A DNA stretch of 64,000 nucleotides from JAGTRP01 sp035255045 (GCA_035255045.1 DATFAA010000164.1:14238-78237); one strand, 5' to 3'; positions 9,511 to 18,217 are shown, numbered from the stretch's first letter. Notes: generated by a model from the letters alone, not told the origin. Program-made: numbers and translations.

Positions 9511-10188
9511 ATGACCGAGTACCGCAACCCGCCCCTCACCATCGAGGGCACCGTACTTTCCCGCGAATCCACCAATACCACGGCGCTGGTGCGCAACACC
9601 TACGTGCTCCTGGGCATGACCCTGGTGTGGTCGGCCGCCCTGTCGGTGGTGGGCACCCAGATCGCCTGGTCGACGCTGGGCATGATCGCCTGCATGGTCG
9701 CCGGCTTCGGGGCCCTGTTCGCCACCATGTACCTGCGCAACAGCGTCTGGGGGCTGGCGGCGGTCTTTGGCTTCACCGGGCTCATGGGCCTCTCCCTCGG
9801 CCCCACCCTGACCCACTACCTGGCCATGCCCAACGGCGGCTCCCTGGTTACCGAGGCGGTCGGCCTGACGGCCCTGGTCACCTTCGGCCTGTCGGCCTAC
9901 GTGGTCAAGAGCGGGCGCAACTTTTCCCGCTGGGGCGGCTTTCTGTTCGCCGGCCTGATCACCGTCCTGATCGCCAGCATCGCCGCCATCTTCATCCCCG
10001 CCATGCAGGCGGCGGTGGCGGGCGCCTCAGCCTTGCTGTTCAGCGGCTTCATCCTCTTCGACACCAGCCGCCTGGTGCATGGCGAAGAAGACAACTACAT
10101 CATGGCCACGGTCAGCATGTACCTGAACATCCTCAACCTCTTCCTTGCGCTGCTGCGCCTGCTGGGAGGTTTCGGCAGCGACGACTGA
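9511..10188 (+). CDS. yccA: Bax inhibitor-1 / YccA family membrane protein
   Basis: The 225-residue protein has about seven hydrophobic segments and the BI-1 family signature near the C-terminus (LFDTSRLVHGEEDNYI). E. coli YccA is an inner-membrane protein that interacts with and modulates the protease FtsH. The frame opens 24 bases earlier, but AAGGAGG ends 5 bases before the second in-frame ATG at 9511, which fixes the start. It is monocistronic: an inverted repeat lies upstream and a UUCG-loop terminator downstream. Confidence 0.88.
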   Translation: MTEYRNPPLTIEGTVLSRESTNTTALVRNTYVLLGMTLVWSAALSVVGTQIAWSTLGMIACMVAGFGALFATMYLRNSVWGLAAVFGFTGLMGLSLGPTLTHYLAMPNGGSLVTEAVGLTALVTFGLSAYVVKSGRNFSRWGGFLFAGLITVLIASIAAIFIPAMQAAVAGASALLFSGFILFDTSRLVHGEEDNYIMATVSMYLNILNLFLALLRLLGGFGSDD

Positions 10189-10213
10189 CCGATTACCGAC
10201 TGCCCCTCGATTG

Positions 10214-10240
10214 GCCCTTCTTCGGAAGGGCATTTTTTTT
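10214..10240 (+). terminator. rho-independent terminator with UUCG loop
   Basis: GCCCTTC/GAAGGGC closes a TTCG tetraloop and is followed by A and eight T. It ends the yccA-like transcript just before the convergent gene at 10262. Confidence 0.88.
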
Positions 10241-10261
10241 GCCCCGGCGTCGGGCCGGGGA

Positions 10262-10849
10262 TCAGGAGAATTTGCTCTGGTGGGCCTCGACCGCCTTCAT
10301 GCGGGCCAGGAAGAGGCGCAGTTTCACCGCCTCCGACACGGCTTCGTCGTCCGCCTGGTTCGCCGCCTTGGCCGCCTTATGGGCTTCGACGGCCTTCATG
10401 CGGGCGAGGAACAGCCGCAACCTGACGTGATCCGAAATCTCCTGGTCATCCTCGTCGTCCTGGTCCGCCACCTTGGCCACCCGGGGGCGGCTGAAGGAAC
10501 GATGGAAATCCAGGTCGTCGGCACCGGTGTCCGCGTCGTCGCCGTCGGAAAAGTCGCGGAGGGAAGGGGAAGACGTCCGGGGCTTCTGGGCCAGCTGCAG
10601 TTGGGTGCGGGCCGACCGGGACAGCATGGACTTGTTGAGCTTCTTCTTTTTGGCGACCTTTAGCCTGGCGGCCGGCTTGATCTTTGCCGGCGCCGCCACC
10701 GCGGAAGGAGGCGCGGCCATCAGGTCATAGACCATGATGGGCGCCGCCGCTTCGGTTACGGCCATGCTGATTGCCACCGGCTCCGGCTCGGAAGCGCTCA
10801 CGCCCCCGGAAGCCAATGCCACTATCGCTGCGACTACGAACCAACGCAC
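10262..10849 (-). CDS. exported hypothetical protein with a duplicated 16-residue C-terminal motif
   Basis: I do not recognise this 195-residue protein. It has a signal peptide (about residues 1-20), an Ala/Pro-rich stretch, a Lys-rich basic patch (about 56-75, including KKKK), an acidic region (about 100-140) and two near-identical copies of V(K/R)LRLFLARMKAVEAH at 142-157 and 175-190, separated by 17 residues. The repeats look like amphipathic helices. Alternating basic and acidic blocks suggest a disordered exported or periplasmic protein. It converges on the yccA-like gene, from which it is separated by a terminator. GC and codon use match its neighbours. Confidence 0.65.
   Translation of the reverse strand: MRWFVVAAIVALASGGVSASEPEPVAISMAVTEAAAPIMVYDLMAAPPSAVAAPAKIKPAARLKVAKKKKLNKSMLSRSARTQLQLAQKPRTSSPSLRDFSDGDDADTGADDLDFHRSFSRPRVAKVADQDDEDDQEISDHVRLRLFLARMKAVEAHKAAKAANQADDEAVSEAVKLRLFLARMKAVEAHQSKFS
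10280..10327 (-). repeat. second copy of the 16-codon motif
   Basis: It encodes VKLRLFLARMKAVEAH (residues 175-190 of the hypothetical exported protein). It matches the copy at 10379-10426 at 15 of 16 residues, with synonymous changes at the DNA level. Confidence 0.8.
10379..10426 (-). repeat. first copy of the 16-codon motif
   Basis: It encodes VRLRLFLARMKAVEAH (residues 142-157). Synonymous differences from the second copy imply selection on the peptide rather than a very recent duplication. Confidence 0.8.
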
Positions 10850-11183
10850 TTCGAATTTCCCATGAAAACGGACATCAACGGTGCTTTAACGCACGAGATT
10901 GATTTCGGTTGTCACGGCAGCGTCCGATAAGCGTCGAATTCCGGAGCGGCACAAACGATAGCCCCCGCGTTGACGGTCGGTCTGCCTTGCAGCATGTCTT
11001 TCCGAAGTAGTCCCTCCGAAAGATATTGACCGGCCACGCGGGGGGTAATCATTAGAAACGCTGTGCTCCCGCTAGGTTCAACGAAATTCATAAGGCTTTT
11101 CCCGGAGACGGAACAGCGGAATCAGGCGGCCTCGGCGTTGCCCAATATCCAGGCAATTACGCCTTTTCTCCAGGAGAGCCTCC
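10850..11183. other. intergenic region between divergent genes
   Basis: This 334-base stretch holds the promoters of the leftward exported protein and the rightward psiF-like gene. I looked for a Pho box in front of psiF and saw no convincing one. No ORF, RNA gene or repeat is supported here. The only clear element is AGGAGAG directly ahead of the psiF start. Confidence 0.5.
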
Positions 11184-11495
11184 ATGCACAAATGGATCGC
11201 CTATGCCTTCGCCGCCCTGCTGGCGGGAAGTGCAGCCGCCCAGACCCCCTCAGCCGCGCCGGCCGACCCCGTGACCGGAGCCGGCGCCTCCGACTGCGCC
11301 GCCCGGGCCGTGGGCAAGAACGGCAAGCCCCTGGCCGGCGCCGCCAGGAAGTCCTTCATGGAGAAATGCGAGCGGGACAACCCCGGCGGCGCCGACGCCG
11401 CCTGCGAGGCCAAGGCCGTGGGCAAGAACGGCAAGCCCCTGGCGGGGGCGGCCAAGTCGTCCTTCATGAAGAAGTGCAAGCAGCTGGCCCACTAG
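11184..11495 (+). CDS. psiF: PsiF-repeat family exported protein
   Basis: The 103-residue protein has a signal peptide (about residues 1-19, ending SAAA) and two PsiF repeats, each built on AVGKNGKPLAGAA followed by a K-S-F-M-x-K-C stretch. E. coli psiF is induced by phosphate starvation; the biochemical role is unknown. The start is the ATG preceded by AGGAGAG. Paired cysteines in each repeat suggest periplasmic disulfides. Confidence 0.88.
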   Translation: MHKWIAYAFAALLAGSAAAQTPSAAPADPVTGAGASDCAARAVGKNGKPLAGAARKSFMEKCERDNPGGADAACEAKAVGKNGKPLAGAAKSSFMKKCKQLAH

Positions 11496-11505
11496 GCTTC
11501 GCCGG

Positions 11506-12879
11506 CTAGAGGCCGGAGACCGCGCTCTGGGCTGCCTCGGCCAGGGTCGGATGGATATGGATGGCCCGTTCCATGACGGTGTACGGGGCGTCGGCGTTCA
11601 TCAGCTCGACGTAGAGGTGGACCAGCTCCGCCGCCTCCTCCGCCAGGACAGCGGCGCCCAGCAGCTTGCGGCTGTCGGCGTCCACCACGACCTTGATGAA
11701 GCCCTGGGTCTCCCCCAGTTCCTTGGCTTTGCCGTTGGCCTTCATTTCGAAGCGCCCGATCTTGACCTTGCGGCCCTGCAGCCGGGCGTCGTTTTCCGTC
11801 ATCCCGACCCGGCCGAGCTGGGGGTCGGTGAACACGGCGTAGGGGACGACCCGGTCCATGGTGCGGGAACCGTCCCCCACCATCTGGGAGACGACGATGC
11901 GGTAGTCGTCCCAGGAGGTGTGGGTGAACATGGGGCCGCCCCGGATGTCGCCCACCGCCCAGATGCCCGGCACCTTGCTGTGGAGCCGCTGATCCACTTC
12001 GATGATGCCCTTGTCGGCGGGCTGCAGGCCCACGGTGTCGAGGCCCAGGTCGTCGGTATTGGGCTGGCGGCCGACGGCGACGAAGAGGTGGGACGCCTGC
12101 ATTTCCTCCTCGCCCCGGTCGTCGGTGATGGTGAAGGCGAGGCCGGACGGAAGCCGGCGAACGCTCTTTGCCTTCGCCCGCAGGCGGAAGCGGATGCCTT
12201 CCCCCTCCAGTATCTTCTGCAGGCTGTCGGCCACGTCCTTGTCCTCGTGGCCGGCGATCTGGCTATCCTGCTGGACGATGGTGACCTCGCTGCCCATGCG
12301 GCGGTAGAACTGCCCCATCTCCAGGCCGATGTAGCCGCCCCCGACCACCACCAGGTGCTGCGGCAGCTCCGGGTGGTCCAGCCAGTTCTCGCTGTGGATG
12401 AAGTCGATGTCCGCCAGGTGCTCGATGGGCGGCCGGACGCTGCGGGTGCCGGAGTCGAGGACCACCTCCCGGGCCAGGACTTCCTGCCCGCCCACGTCGA
12501 GCTTGAAGTTGCCGCCGTCCTTGCCGACGAAGCGGGCATGGCCGCGCAGCAGGGCCGGATTGCCGTTCTCCTGGAAACTGCCGCCCAGGCTGTCCCGGGA
12601 CGCGATGGCGATGTCCCGGGCCCGCTGCAGCACCCGGGGAAAATCCACCCGGACGTTGTCCACCGCGATGCCGTATTCGGCCGCCCGGCGGGCCAGGTAG
12701 GCGACCCGGGCGGAAGCGATGGCGGCCTTGGTGGGGGTGCAGCCGAAATTGACGCAGGAACCGCCCAGGTCCTTGCGCTCGGCCAGGGCCACCCGTTTGC
12801 CGGCCTTGGCCAGGGCGCCCGCCAGGGGGATGCCGGCCTGGCCGCCACCGATGATCAACACGTCGTATATCTGGTCCAT
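11506..12879 (-). CDS. FAD-dependent pyridine nucleotide-disulfide oxidoreductase (MerA/Lpd-like)
   Basis: The 457-residue flavoprotein has an N-terminal FAD-binding GGGQAG (11-16), redox-active Cys42/Cys47 in GGSCVNFGCTPTK, a central NAD(P)-binding GGGYIG and a C-terminal dimerisation domain with HIHPTLAEA. It resembles mercuric-reductase-like proteins but lacks the N-terminal heavy-metal domain and the C-terminal vicinal cysteines needed for Hg(II) reduction, so it is probably a general disulfide reductase of unknown substrate. The frame extends upstream; the start is the ATG directly before the FAD motif. The PEBP gene lies 31 bases upstream on the same strand. Confidence 0.88.
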   Translation of the reverse strand: MDQIYDVLIIGGGQAGIPLAGALAKAGKRVALAERKDLGGSCVNFGCTPTKAAIASARVAYLARRAAEYGIAVDNVRVDFPRVLQRARDIAIASRDSLGGSFQENGNPALLRGHARFVGKDGGNFKLDVGGQEVLAREVVLDSGTRSVRPPIEHLADIDFIHSENWLDHPELPQHLVVVGGGYIGLEMGQFYRRMGSEVTIVQQDSQIAGHEDKDVADSLQKILEGEGIRFRLRAKAKSVRRLPSGLAFTITDDRGEEEMQASHLFVAVGRQPNTDDLGLDTVGLQPADKGIIEVDQRLHSKVPGIWAVGDIRGGPMFTHTSWDDYRIVVSQMVGDGSRTMDRVVPYAVFTDPQLGRVGMTENDARLQGRKVKIGRFEMKANGKAKELGETQGFIKVVVDADSRKLLGAAVLAEEAAELVHLYVELMNADAPYTVMERAIHIHPTLAEAAQSAVSGL

Positions 12880-12910
12880 CGTGAACTCCGTTTCATGGCT
12901 TGGCCGCCAG

Positions 12911-13552
12911 CTACCTGGCGAGGCCGGGCGCCGTGGCGTAGGTGCCGACGAGCCGGGCTTCGGCCAGGACATGGCCCTGCAGCGCCGAGCGCACCTGCTG
13001 GCCGGTGAACCTGCCCTCCACCGGAACGCGGTCGATGTCGAGGGCGTACAGGGTGAAGACGTAGTGGTGGACGCGCTCATCGTTCCAGGGCGGGCACGGG
13101 CCGTCATAGCCGTAATAGGTTCCCTCCATGTCGGGATTGCCCCGGAAGGAGTGGGTGTAGTCGTTGATGCCCTGGCGCAGGCCCGGCTCCCCGGCGACCT
13201 CCGGGCCCAGCTTGCCCCGGGCGGTGACGCCGTTGCTGAATTGCCCGGCGCCGATGGAAGTCATGGAGTTGGGAACGTCCACCAGCACCCAGTGGAAGAA
13301 CTCGACCCGGGCCAGGTCCCTGGGCAGGCGCTTGTCCTCGACGTTGGCGTCGGTGCGGATGGAAGGGGCGTCCCGGTCGTGGCAGATGAGGGCGAAGGAC
13401 CGGGTGCCGCCGGGCACCTCACTCCACAGAAGGTCGGGGTTCCGGTTGTCGGAGTAGGCGGCGTGGCGGGCCGGGTTCGGATCGGCCTTGCACAGCGCGA
13501 ATTCGGGGAGGATCGGCGTGTCATTGGCGAAGCTGTTGCTCCAGAGTCTCAT
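12911..13552 (-). CDS. YbhB/YbcL-type phosphatidylethanolamine-binding family protein
   Basis: The 213-residue PEBP/Raf-kinase-inhibitor-like protein shows the family motifs: DRDAPS, then FFHWVLVDVP with the ligand-pocket histidine, then YYGYDGPCPPWNDERVHHYVFTLYALD. It is longer than E. coli YbhB (about 158 residues) because of an N-terminal extension and an insert around residues 105-130. It has no signal peptide, so it is cytoplasmic. The biochemical function in bacteria is not established. It forms a same-strand run with the genes on either side. Confidence 0.88.
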   Translation of the reverse strand: MRLWSNSFANDTPILPEFALCKADPNPARHAAYSDNRNPDLLWSEVPGGTRSFALICHDRDAPSIRTDANVEDKRLPRDLARVEFFHWVLVDVPNSMTSIGAGQFSNGVTARGKLGPEVAGEPGLRQGINDYTHSFRGNPDMEGTYYGYDGPCPPWNDERVHHYVFTLYALDIDRVPVEGRFTGQQVRSALQGHVLAEARLVGTYATAPGLAR

Positions 13553-13573
13553 GGCGTTTCCTTCCGCCTGGGG

Positions 13574-13894
13574 TCAGGCCTTGCGATTGCGCGGTTCGAG
13601 AATGATTTCGGGGGCCGGCACGCCGGACAGGTCGGCGACGAGATGGCAGTGGGCCCGGCGGGCAGCTCGGTCGTAGGGGTTGGCGCAATTGAAGGCGTGG
13701 AGGTTTTCCAGGTCGTTCGGGCCGCCGGCCGTGATGTTCTCGATCCGCCAGCCGAATTCCGAATCGGTCCGGCCGTAGTGCTCGCGCCTCATCCAGGCGC
13801 CGCACTGGTCCCGGCGCCAGATGTCGCGGTCCTGCTCCGTCGTCGCCCGGGCCCTCTCCCAGACCTGCTGCACGAGGTATTCGGTGAATTCCAT
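13574..13894 (-). CDS. small protein with degenerate HNH-like region
   Basis: The 106-residue hypothetical protein contains DQCGAWMRREHYGRTDSEFGW followed by a GG-N-D-L-E-N-L segment. This resembles small HNH proteins, where a W-x-x-D-H-I core normally follows, but here the core reads WRIENIT, so the catalytic His is missing. The fold may be kept without nuclease activity. The start at 13894 is chosen because GGAGG lies six bases upstream, inside the longer frame. It sits between the PEBP gene and the SRPBCC membrane protein gene. The function is unknown. Confidence 0.6.
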   Translation of the reverse strand: MEFTEYLVQQVWERARATTEQDRDIWRRDQCGAWMRREHYGRTDSEFGWRIENITAGGPNDLENLHAFNCANPYDRAARRAHCHLVADLSGVPAPEIILEPRNRKA

Positions 13895-13919
13895 GCTTGC
13901 CTCCATCACAGAAAAGGCT

Positions 13920-15140
13920 TCACAGGCCCGGGCGCGGAGAGGCCGGGCTCGGCATTTCGAACCCTGCCGGCGGGTGGAGCGGGACCATGGCCGGCTCGGC
14001 CGCGTCGTGGGCGGGCTTGCCGGTTTCCAGGAAGGACTTCATGCGCATCAGGTCGGCGTCCAGCTCCCCCTTGGGATCCCGCCCGAGGAAGGCCGCCAGG
14101 GAATGGGCGACGGCGCCGCCCGGCGGGTTGTAGGAGAGGCAGACGGTCACCCGGGTGCCGCCTTCCACCTCCTCGAAGCGCACGCTGCCCCCATGCTGCA
14201 GGGCGGCGCCCGGCTCGCTGCGCCAGGCCAGGCGCTCGGGTCGGCGGTGCTCGGTGATGGCGGCGTCCCACTCGAAATGGGTGCCGGCCGGGCCCTTCAC
14301 CTTCCAGTGGGAGCGGCTGTCGTCGATGCGGTGGACCTCCTCGACGAAGGACATGAAATGGGGGAAGTTGTCGTAGCTCGACCACAGGTCGAACACCATG
14401 TCCCGGGGCGCCGCGATGGTGATGGTCTTCTGCACGGTCCAGCCGCGCCGGCGGCCGGGGATGCCCAGCAACTGCCCCATTTCCGTATTGGTCGCGGCCC
14501 GCGCCGCCAGGCCGACGCCGGCCAGGCCCAGGAGCTTGCCGGCCAGGCCGCGGCGCGAGAGGCCGAGGCCGGCCAGGACGGCGCCCGCCGCCACGGCCAG
14601 AAGCCGGGGGCCGGGAGCCCAGTTGGCCTGCATGAATTCCAGGCGGGGAGCGGCGGGCTGGCCCTTGCCGCCCTGCAGGGCCGGCATGTGCTCGTCGGTC
14701 CTATGGGCATCGAGCCGGTTCTCCACCAGATGGACGCCGCGCACGGCCTGCACGCCCCGCACCAGCTGGCGCTCCTCGCTCTCGAGGACAGGGCCGCTCA
14801 GGGTGACGTGGCCGCCGGCGGCGGTGACATGGATGGCATGGGGATGGGACACCAGGCGGCCGAGCTGCGCCCGTACCCGATCGATGAGGACCTCGTTGAC
14901 CGGCTCGACCCGCTGCAGGGCGCGGTGCACCTGGGCGAGCACCCCGCAGGCCCGGTTGGCCAGGTCCCGGGCGCCGACGTCGGCGAACTCCCGGCTGCGG
15001 CGGGCCAGGCGGACCGTCCGGTCGCGCATCAGGGCGACCCGCCGCCGCCCTCCCTGGTCGCCGAACAGATACATGAGGAGGGCGCCGATCCCGACGCCGG
15101 CGATCAGGCTGGCCGAACGCCCGTAAACAGGCTTGTCCAT
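13920..15140 (-). CDS. BON-domain and SRPBCC (cyclase/dehydrase-like) membrane protein
   Basis: The 406-residue product has an N-terminal glycine-rich hydrophobic segment (about 10-28), a BON domain (about 85-150, HVTLSGPVLESEE), hydrophobic segments rich in Leu/Gly/Ala (about 175-240) and a C-terminal SRPBCC/START-like domain (about 260-375, TITIAAPRDMVFDLW). BON domains bind membranes or periplasmic partners; SRPBCC domains bind hydrophobic ligands. Proteins of this composition occur widely in proteobacteria with stress-gene neighbours. The start is the ATG at 15140 after a GAGG motif; the frame runs further upstream without support. No experimental role is known to me. Confidence 0.75.
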   Translation of the reverse strand: MDKPVYGRSASLIAGVGIGALLMYLFGDQGGRRRVALMRDRTVRLARRSREFADVGARDLANRACGVLAQVHRALQRVEPVNEVLIDRVRAQLGRLVSHPHAIHVTAAGGHVTLSGPVLESEERQLVRGVQAVRGVHLVENRLDAHRTDEHMPALQGGKGQPAAPRLEFMQANWAPGPRLLAVAAGAVLAGLGLSRRGLAGKLLGLAGVGLAARAATNTEMGQLLGIPGRRRGWTVQKTITIAAPRDMVFDLWSSYDNFPHFMSFVEEVHRIDDSRSHWKVKGPAGTHFEWDAAITEHRRPERLAWRSEPGAALQHGGSVRFEEVEGGTRVTVCLSYNPPGGAVAHSLAAFLGRDPKGELDADLMRMKSFLETGKPAHDAAEPAMVPLHPPAGFEMPSPASPRPGL

Positions 15141-15405
15141 GGCAACACCTCGGAAGTGGACAGGATGGATAGCCTCTATGCCTAGCAACGGATATACCCG
15201 AGGGGCAGGCCTCTCCGGGCCGGCGCGGGCTGAAATTCTTACAGCCCGATGCCCCGGATTACCCGGCGTCCGGAGGCGGGAGCGGAGCTTTGCGGTTATC
15301 CTCTCCATCCCGGCGGCATGGATGCCGGAACAAACTCCTTCCCCCGGCGGCTGTCCATCCCGGGAATCTGATTTCCCCTTCATCCGAGCAAGCGAAGGAC
15401 ACACC

Positions 15406-16455
15406 ATGATCAAGACCAAAGCCTATGCGACCCCCAGCGCCAGCAGCCCGCTGGCCCCCTTCGAGATCGACCGCCGCGCCCCCGGCCCGGAGGACGTGCA
15501 GATCGAGATTCTCTATTGCGGCGTCTGCCACTCGGACCTGCACACGGCCAGGAACGAGTGGAAGAACACCATGTATCCGTCGGTTCCCGGGCATGAGATT
15601 GTCGGCCGGGTGGTGGCCGTCGGTGGCCAGGTGAAGAACTTCAAGGTCGGCGATCTCGCCGGCGTCGGCTGCATGGTCGATAGCTGCGGGCATTGCGCTT
15701 CCTGCGAGGAGGGCGAGGAGCAGTACTGCGAGAACGGCTTCACCGGCACCTACAACGGCCCCGTCTTCGGGGGCGAGAACACCTACGGCGGCTATTCCCA
15801 GACCATCGTGGTCAAGGAGTCCTTCGTCCTCCGCATCAAGCACGACCTGAAGGACCTGGCCGCCGTGGCGCCCCTGCTGTGCGCGGGCATTACCACCTAT
15901 TCCCCCCTGCGGCACTGGAAGGTGGGGCCGGGCATGAAGGTCGGCATCGTCGGCCTGGGGGGCCTTGGGCACATGGGAGTCAAGATCGCCCATGCCCTGG
16001 GGGCCCATGTGGTGCTGTTCACCACCTCCCCCAAGAAGATCGAAGATGGCAAGCGGCTCGGCGCCGACGAGGTCTGCGTCTCCACCGACCTTGACCAGAT
16101 GGCGGCCCGGGCCGGCACCCTGGACTTCATCCTCAACACCGTGGCCGCCCCCCACCAGCTCGACCCCTACCTGCAGCTTCTCAAGCGGGACGGCACCATG
16201 ACCCTGGTCGGGGCGCCGGCGGACCCGCACCCGGCGGCGGAGGTCTTCAACCTCATCTTCAAGCGCCGCAGTCTGGCCGGCTCCCTCATCGGCGGCATCC
16301 GGGAGACCCAGGAGATGCTCGATTTCTGCTCCCGGCACGGCATCGTTTCCGATGTGGAGGTGATCCCGATGGACTACATCAACACGGCCTACGAGCGCAT
16401 GCTGAAGAGCGACGTGAAATACCGCTTCGTCATCGACATGGCCAGCCTCAAGTAG
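15406..16455 (+). CDS. zinc-dependent NAD(P) alcohol dehydrogenase (YahK/cinnamyl-alcohol type)
   Basis: The 349-residue medium-chain dehydrogenase reduces aldehydes or oxidises alcohols. The catalytic zinc ligands are Cys41 and His63-Glu64 (GHE). The structural zinc site is Cys94, Cys97, Cys100 and Cys108. The coenzyme-binding GLGGLGHMG follows. The closest family by motif order is the NADPH-preferring YahK/Ahr group with broad aldehyde specificity. The start is the ATG after GAAGGA. It is divergent from the BON/SRPBCC gene. A GC-rich hairpin follows the stop. Confidence 0.92.
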   Translation: MIKTKAYATPSASSPLAPFEIDRRAPGPEDVQIEILYCGVCHSDLHTARNEWKNTMYPSVPGHEIVGRVVAVGGQVKNFKVGDLAGVGCMVDSCGHCASCEEGEEQYCENGFTGTYNGPVFGGENTYGGYSQTIVVKESFVLRIKHDLKDLAAVAPLLCAGITTYSPLRHWKVGPGMKVGIVGLGGLGHMGVKIAHALGAHVVLFTTSPKKIEDGKRLGADEVCVSTDLDQMAARAGTLDFILNTVAAPHQLDPYLQLLKRDGTMTLVGAPADPHPAAEVFNLIFKRRSLAGSLIGGIRETQEMLDFCSRHGIVSDVEVIPMDYINTAYERMLKSDVKYRFVIDMASLK

Positions 16456-16465
16456 GGCACGCCGC

Positions 16466-16487
16466 GGCCGGCGGAACTCCGCCGGCC
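16466..16487 (+). terminator. GC-rich hairpin after alcohol dehydrogenase gene
   Basis: GGCCGGCGG/CCGCCGGCC pairs perfectly around a 4-base loop. No T-run follows, so it may stabilise the mRNA end or act with Rho rather than being an intrinsic terminator. Confidence 0.45.
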
Positions 16488-16569
16488 TCCCCATGTCCGT
16501 GTAATCAGCCCCGGCCACTGCAGGCCCGGGATGGACGACGGGGCGATCAGGATCGGAAAGGACGAGGCC

Positions 16570-16959
16570 ATGAATGAGATCGTTACCGTTCGCCCGGAAG
16601 CCACCGTGAACACCGTCCAGCGGCTGCCCAATTTCGTCGGCATCTCGGAGATGACCGCCGGCGCCAAGGGGATATCCATGAACATGGTGATCATCCCTCC
16701 CGCCGCCGAGGCCCAGCCCCATTTCCACAAGGGCTTCGAGACGGCCATCTACGTCATCCAGGGCAAGGTCGAGACCCGCTACGGTCCGGGCCTCGCCAAG
16801 AGCGTGGTCAACGAGAAGGGCGATTTCGTCTTCATCCCCGCCGGCGTGCCCCACCAGCCGCGCAATTTGAGCGACACCGAGCCCGCCATCGCCATCGTCG
16901 CCCGCAACGACCCCAACGAGCAGGAAAACGTCCAGGTCTACGATCCCGACGAGGATTAG
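16570..16959 (+). CDS. cupin-domain protein
   Basis: The 129-residue single cupin has motif 1 as H-F-H-K-G-F-E-T-A-I-Y-V-I-x-G, giving two metal-ligand His and one Glu, and motif 2 around GDFVFIPAGVPHQP. It is probably a metal-binding enzyme or sensor domain; the substrate is not predictable. The frame opens 39 bases earlier, but AAAGGACGAGG just before the ATG at 16570 favours that start. The conserved unknown gene follows about 90 bases later in the same direction. Confidence 0.8.
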   Translation: MNEIVTVRPEATVNTVQRLPNFVGISEMTAGAKGISMNMVIIPPAAEAQPHFHKGFETAIYVIQGKVETRYGPGLAKSVVNEKGDFVFIPAGVPHQPRNLSDTEPAIAIVARNDPNEQENVQVYDPDED

Positions 16960-17047
16960 GGCAAGCGGGTAATCCGAAGCGGTAGCTGTGCCGCCCCGGA
17001 CCGTTGACTACACTCCGGCATCCGTCAGCCCTGGAGGGAGCCTGGTC

Positions 17048-18217
17048 ATGGAATGCGGTCCGCGGGAAATCGTCACGCCCTTTCGCCCCATCCCCCTTGC
17101 CGTTCCGGAGGGGATGAAGCCCAACGAGTTCTTCAACAGCGCCGAGAACCTGGCCGACCTGGTGCATAACAACGGCCTCCTCGCCAACCCGGAGAACCTG
17201 CTCCTCTACCGCAAGGCCCTGGGCCACAGCAACGAGTTCGACACCTCGATCATCTACAACACCTCCCAGGCCACCCTCGACCCCCTCGGGCGGCCGGTGC
17301 GGCGCACCCAGGTGCCGGAGGCGGTGCGGCGTATCTGGAACCGCATGAACCAGATCATCATCGGCTACATGCTGGAGCGCTACCCGGACCCGGAGCGCGC
17401 CCTGGTGCTGGCCGGGGAGGCCAGCCTGGACGCCACCTGGCCACTGACCTCCCCCGGGGTGCCCAGCATCCGCATGCTGCACAACCACTTCATCGTCTTT
17501 CCCATGGAGCAGCTGCGGGCCGCCCCCCTGGCCGACGCCGACAACCCCAACCTGACCGACGGCGGGCAGCACAGCCTGTTCCAGGCCTATATGGGCGATG
17601 TCTACCGGGAATTCTTCGCCGCCGCCCTCGACCTCCAGCTCCTCAAGCCGCTGCCCATGGCCGAATCCCGGCTGGCGCTGACCGGCTACCCCCAGGGGCT
17701 GCCCTGCTGGGAGATCGTCGGCGGCGCCCGGGCCCTGGAGGATGTCCGCTTCTGGAAGGAGTACGACGCCATCCTCATGGGCTTCCTGGACTTCTACCGC
17801 AGCTTCTTCTCCCAGGTATCCACCCGCAATGCCCCCATGCCGGCGGATGTCTACTTCCCGGAGGCGGTGGAGCGGGTGCTGCTGTTCAACAACGATTTCC
17901 TCAAGACCGCCAAGAAGGTGCGGGACCGCTGCATCGTCGATGCCCGCTACGCCAACTCCATCCGCTGGCAGCCGGCCTTCAAGCAGATCATCTACCGGGA
18001 CGACGCCGGCCGGCTGGTGGTGACCATCAGCCAGAACTCCATCGGCAATGCCATTACCGAACTGCTCGGGGTGGTGGTCAAGCGGGTGCCCGACGCCGAT
18101 GCCTACGGGCGCAGCGAACCGGCGCTCATCGAGAAGCTGCTGGAAGTGCGGGCCCGGCTCATCGAGGCCGATCTCGGTCGGGGCATCTCCACCCCGTCCT
18201 GGCCGGCGGGAGACTGA
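17048..18217 (+). CDS. conserved-looking hypothetical protein, 389 residues
   Basis: I do not recognise this protein. It is predicted soluble, with no signal peptide or TM. Notable segments are NPENLLLYRKALGHSNEFDTS near the start, RMLHNHFIVFP around residue 145, where the H-N-H cluster followed by a hydrophobic strand recalls HIT/galactose-1-phosphate uridylyltransferase-type folds, and a Trp/Tyr-rich middle. Codon use is normal for the region, so it is a real gene. The start is the ATG with GGAGGG upstream; an in-frame alternative lies 60 bases earlier. The HIT-like idea is weak inference from one motif. Confidence 0.7.
   Translation: MECGPREIVTPFRPIPLAVPEGMKPNEFFNSAENLADLVHNNGLLANPENLLLYRKALGHSNEFDTSIIYNTSQATLDPLGRPVRRTQVPEAVRRIWNRMNQIIIGYMLERYPDPERALVLAGEASLDATWPLTSPGVPSIRMLHNHFIVFPMEQLRAAPLADADNPNLTDGGQHSLFQAYMGDVYREFFAAALDLQLLKPLPMAESRLALTGYPQGLPCWEIVGGARALEDVRFWKEYDAILMGFLDFYRSFFSQVSTRNAPMPADVYFPEAVERVLLFNNDFLKTAKKVRDRCIVDARYANSIRWQPAFKQIIYRDDAGRLVVTISQNSIGNAITELLGVVVKRVPDADAYGRSEPALIEKLLEVRARLIEADLGRGISTPSWPAGD

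Noticed and set aside
11506..12879. Mercuric reductase (merA)
   Set aside because: The redox CxxxxC is present, but the N-terminal metal-binding domain, the C-terminal vicinal cysteines and all other mer genes are absent.
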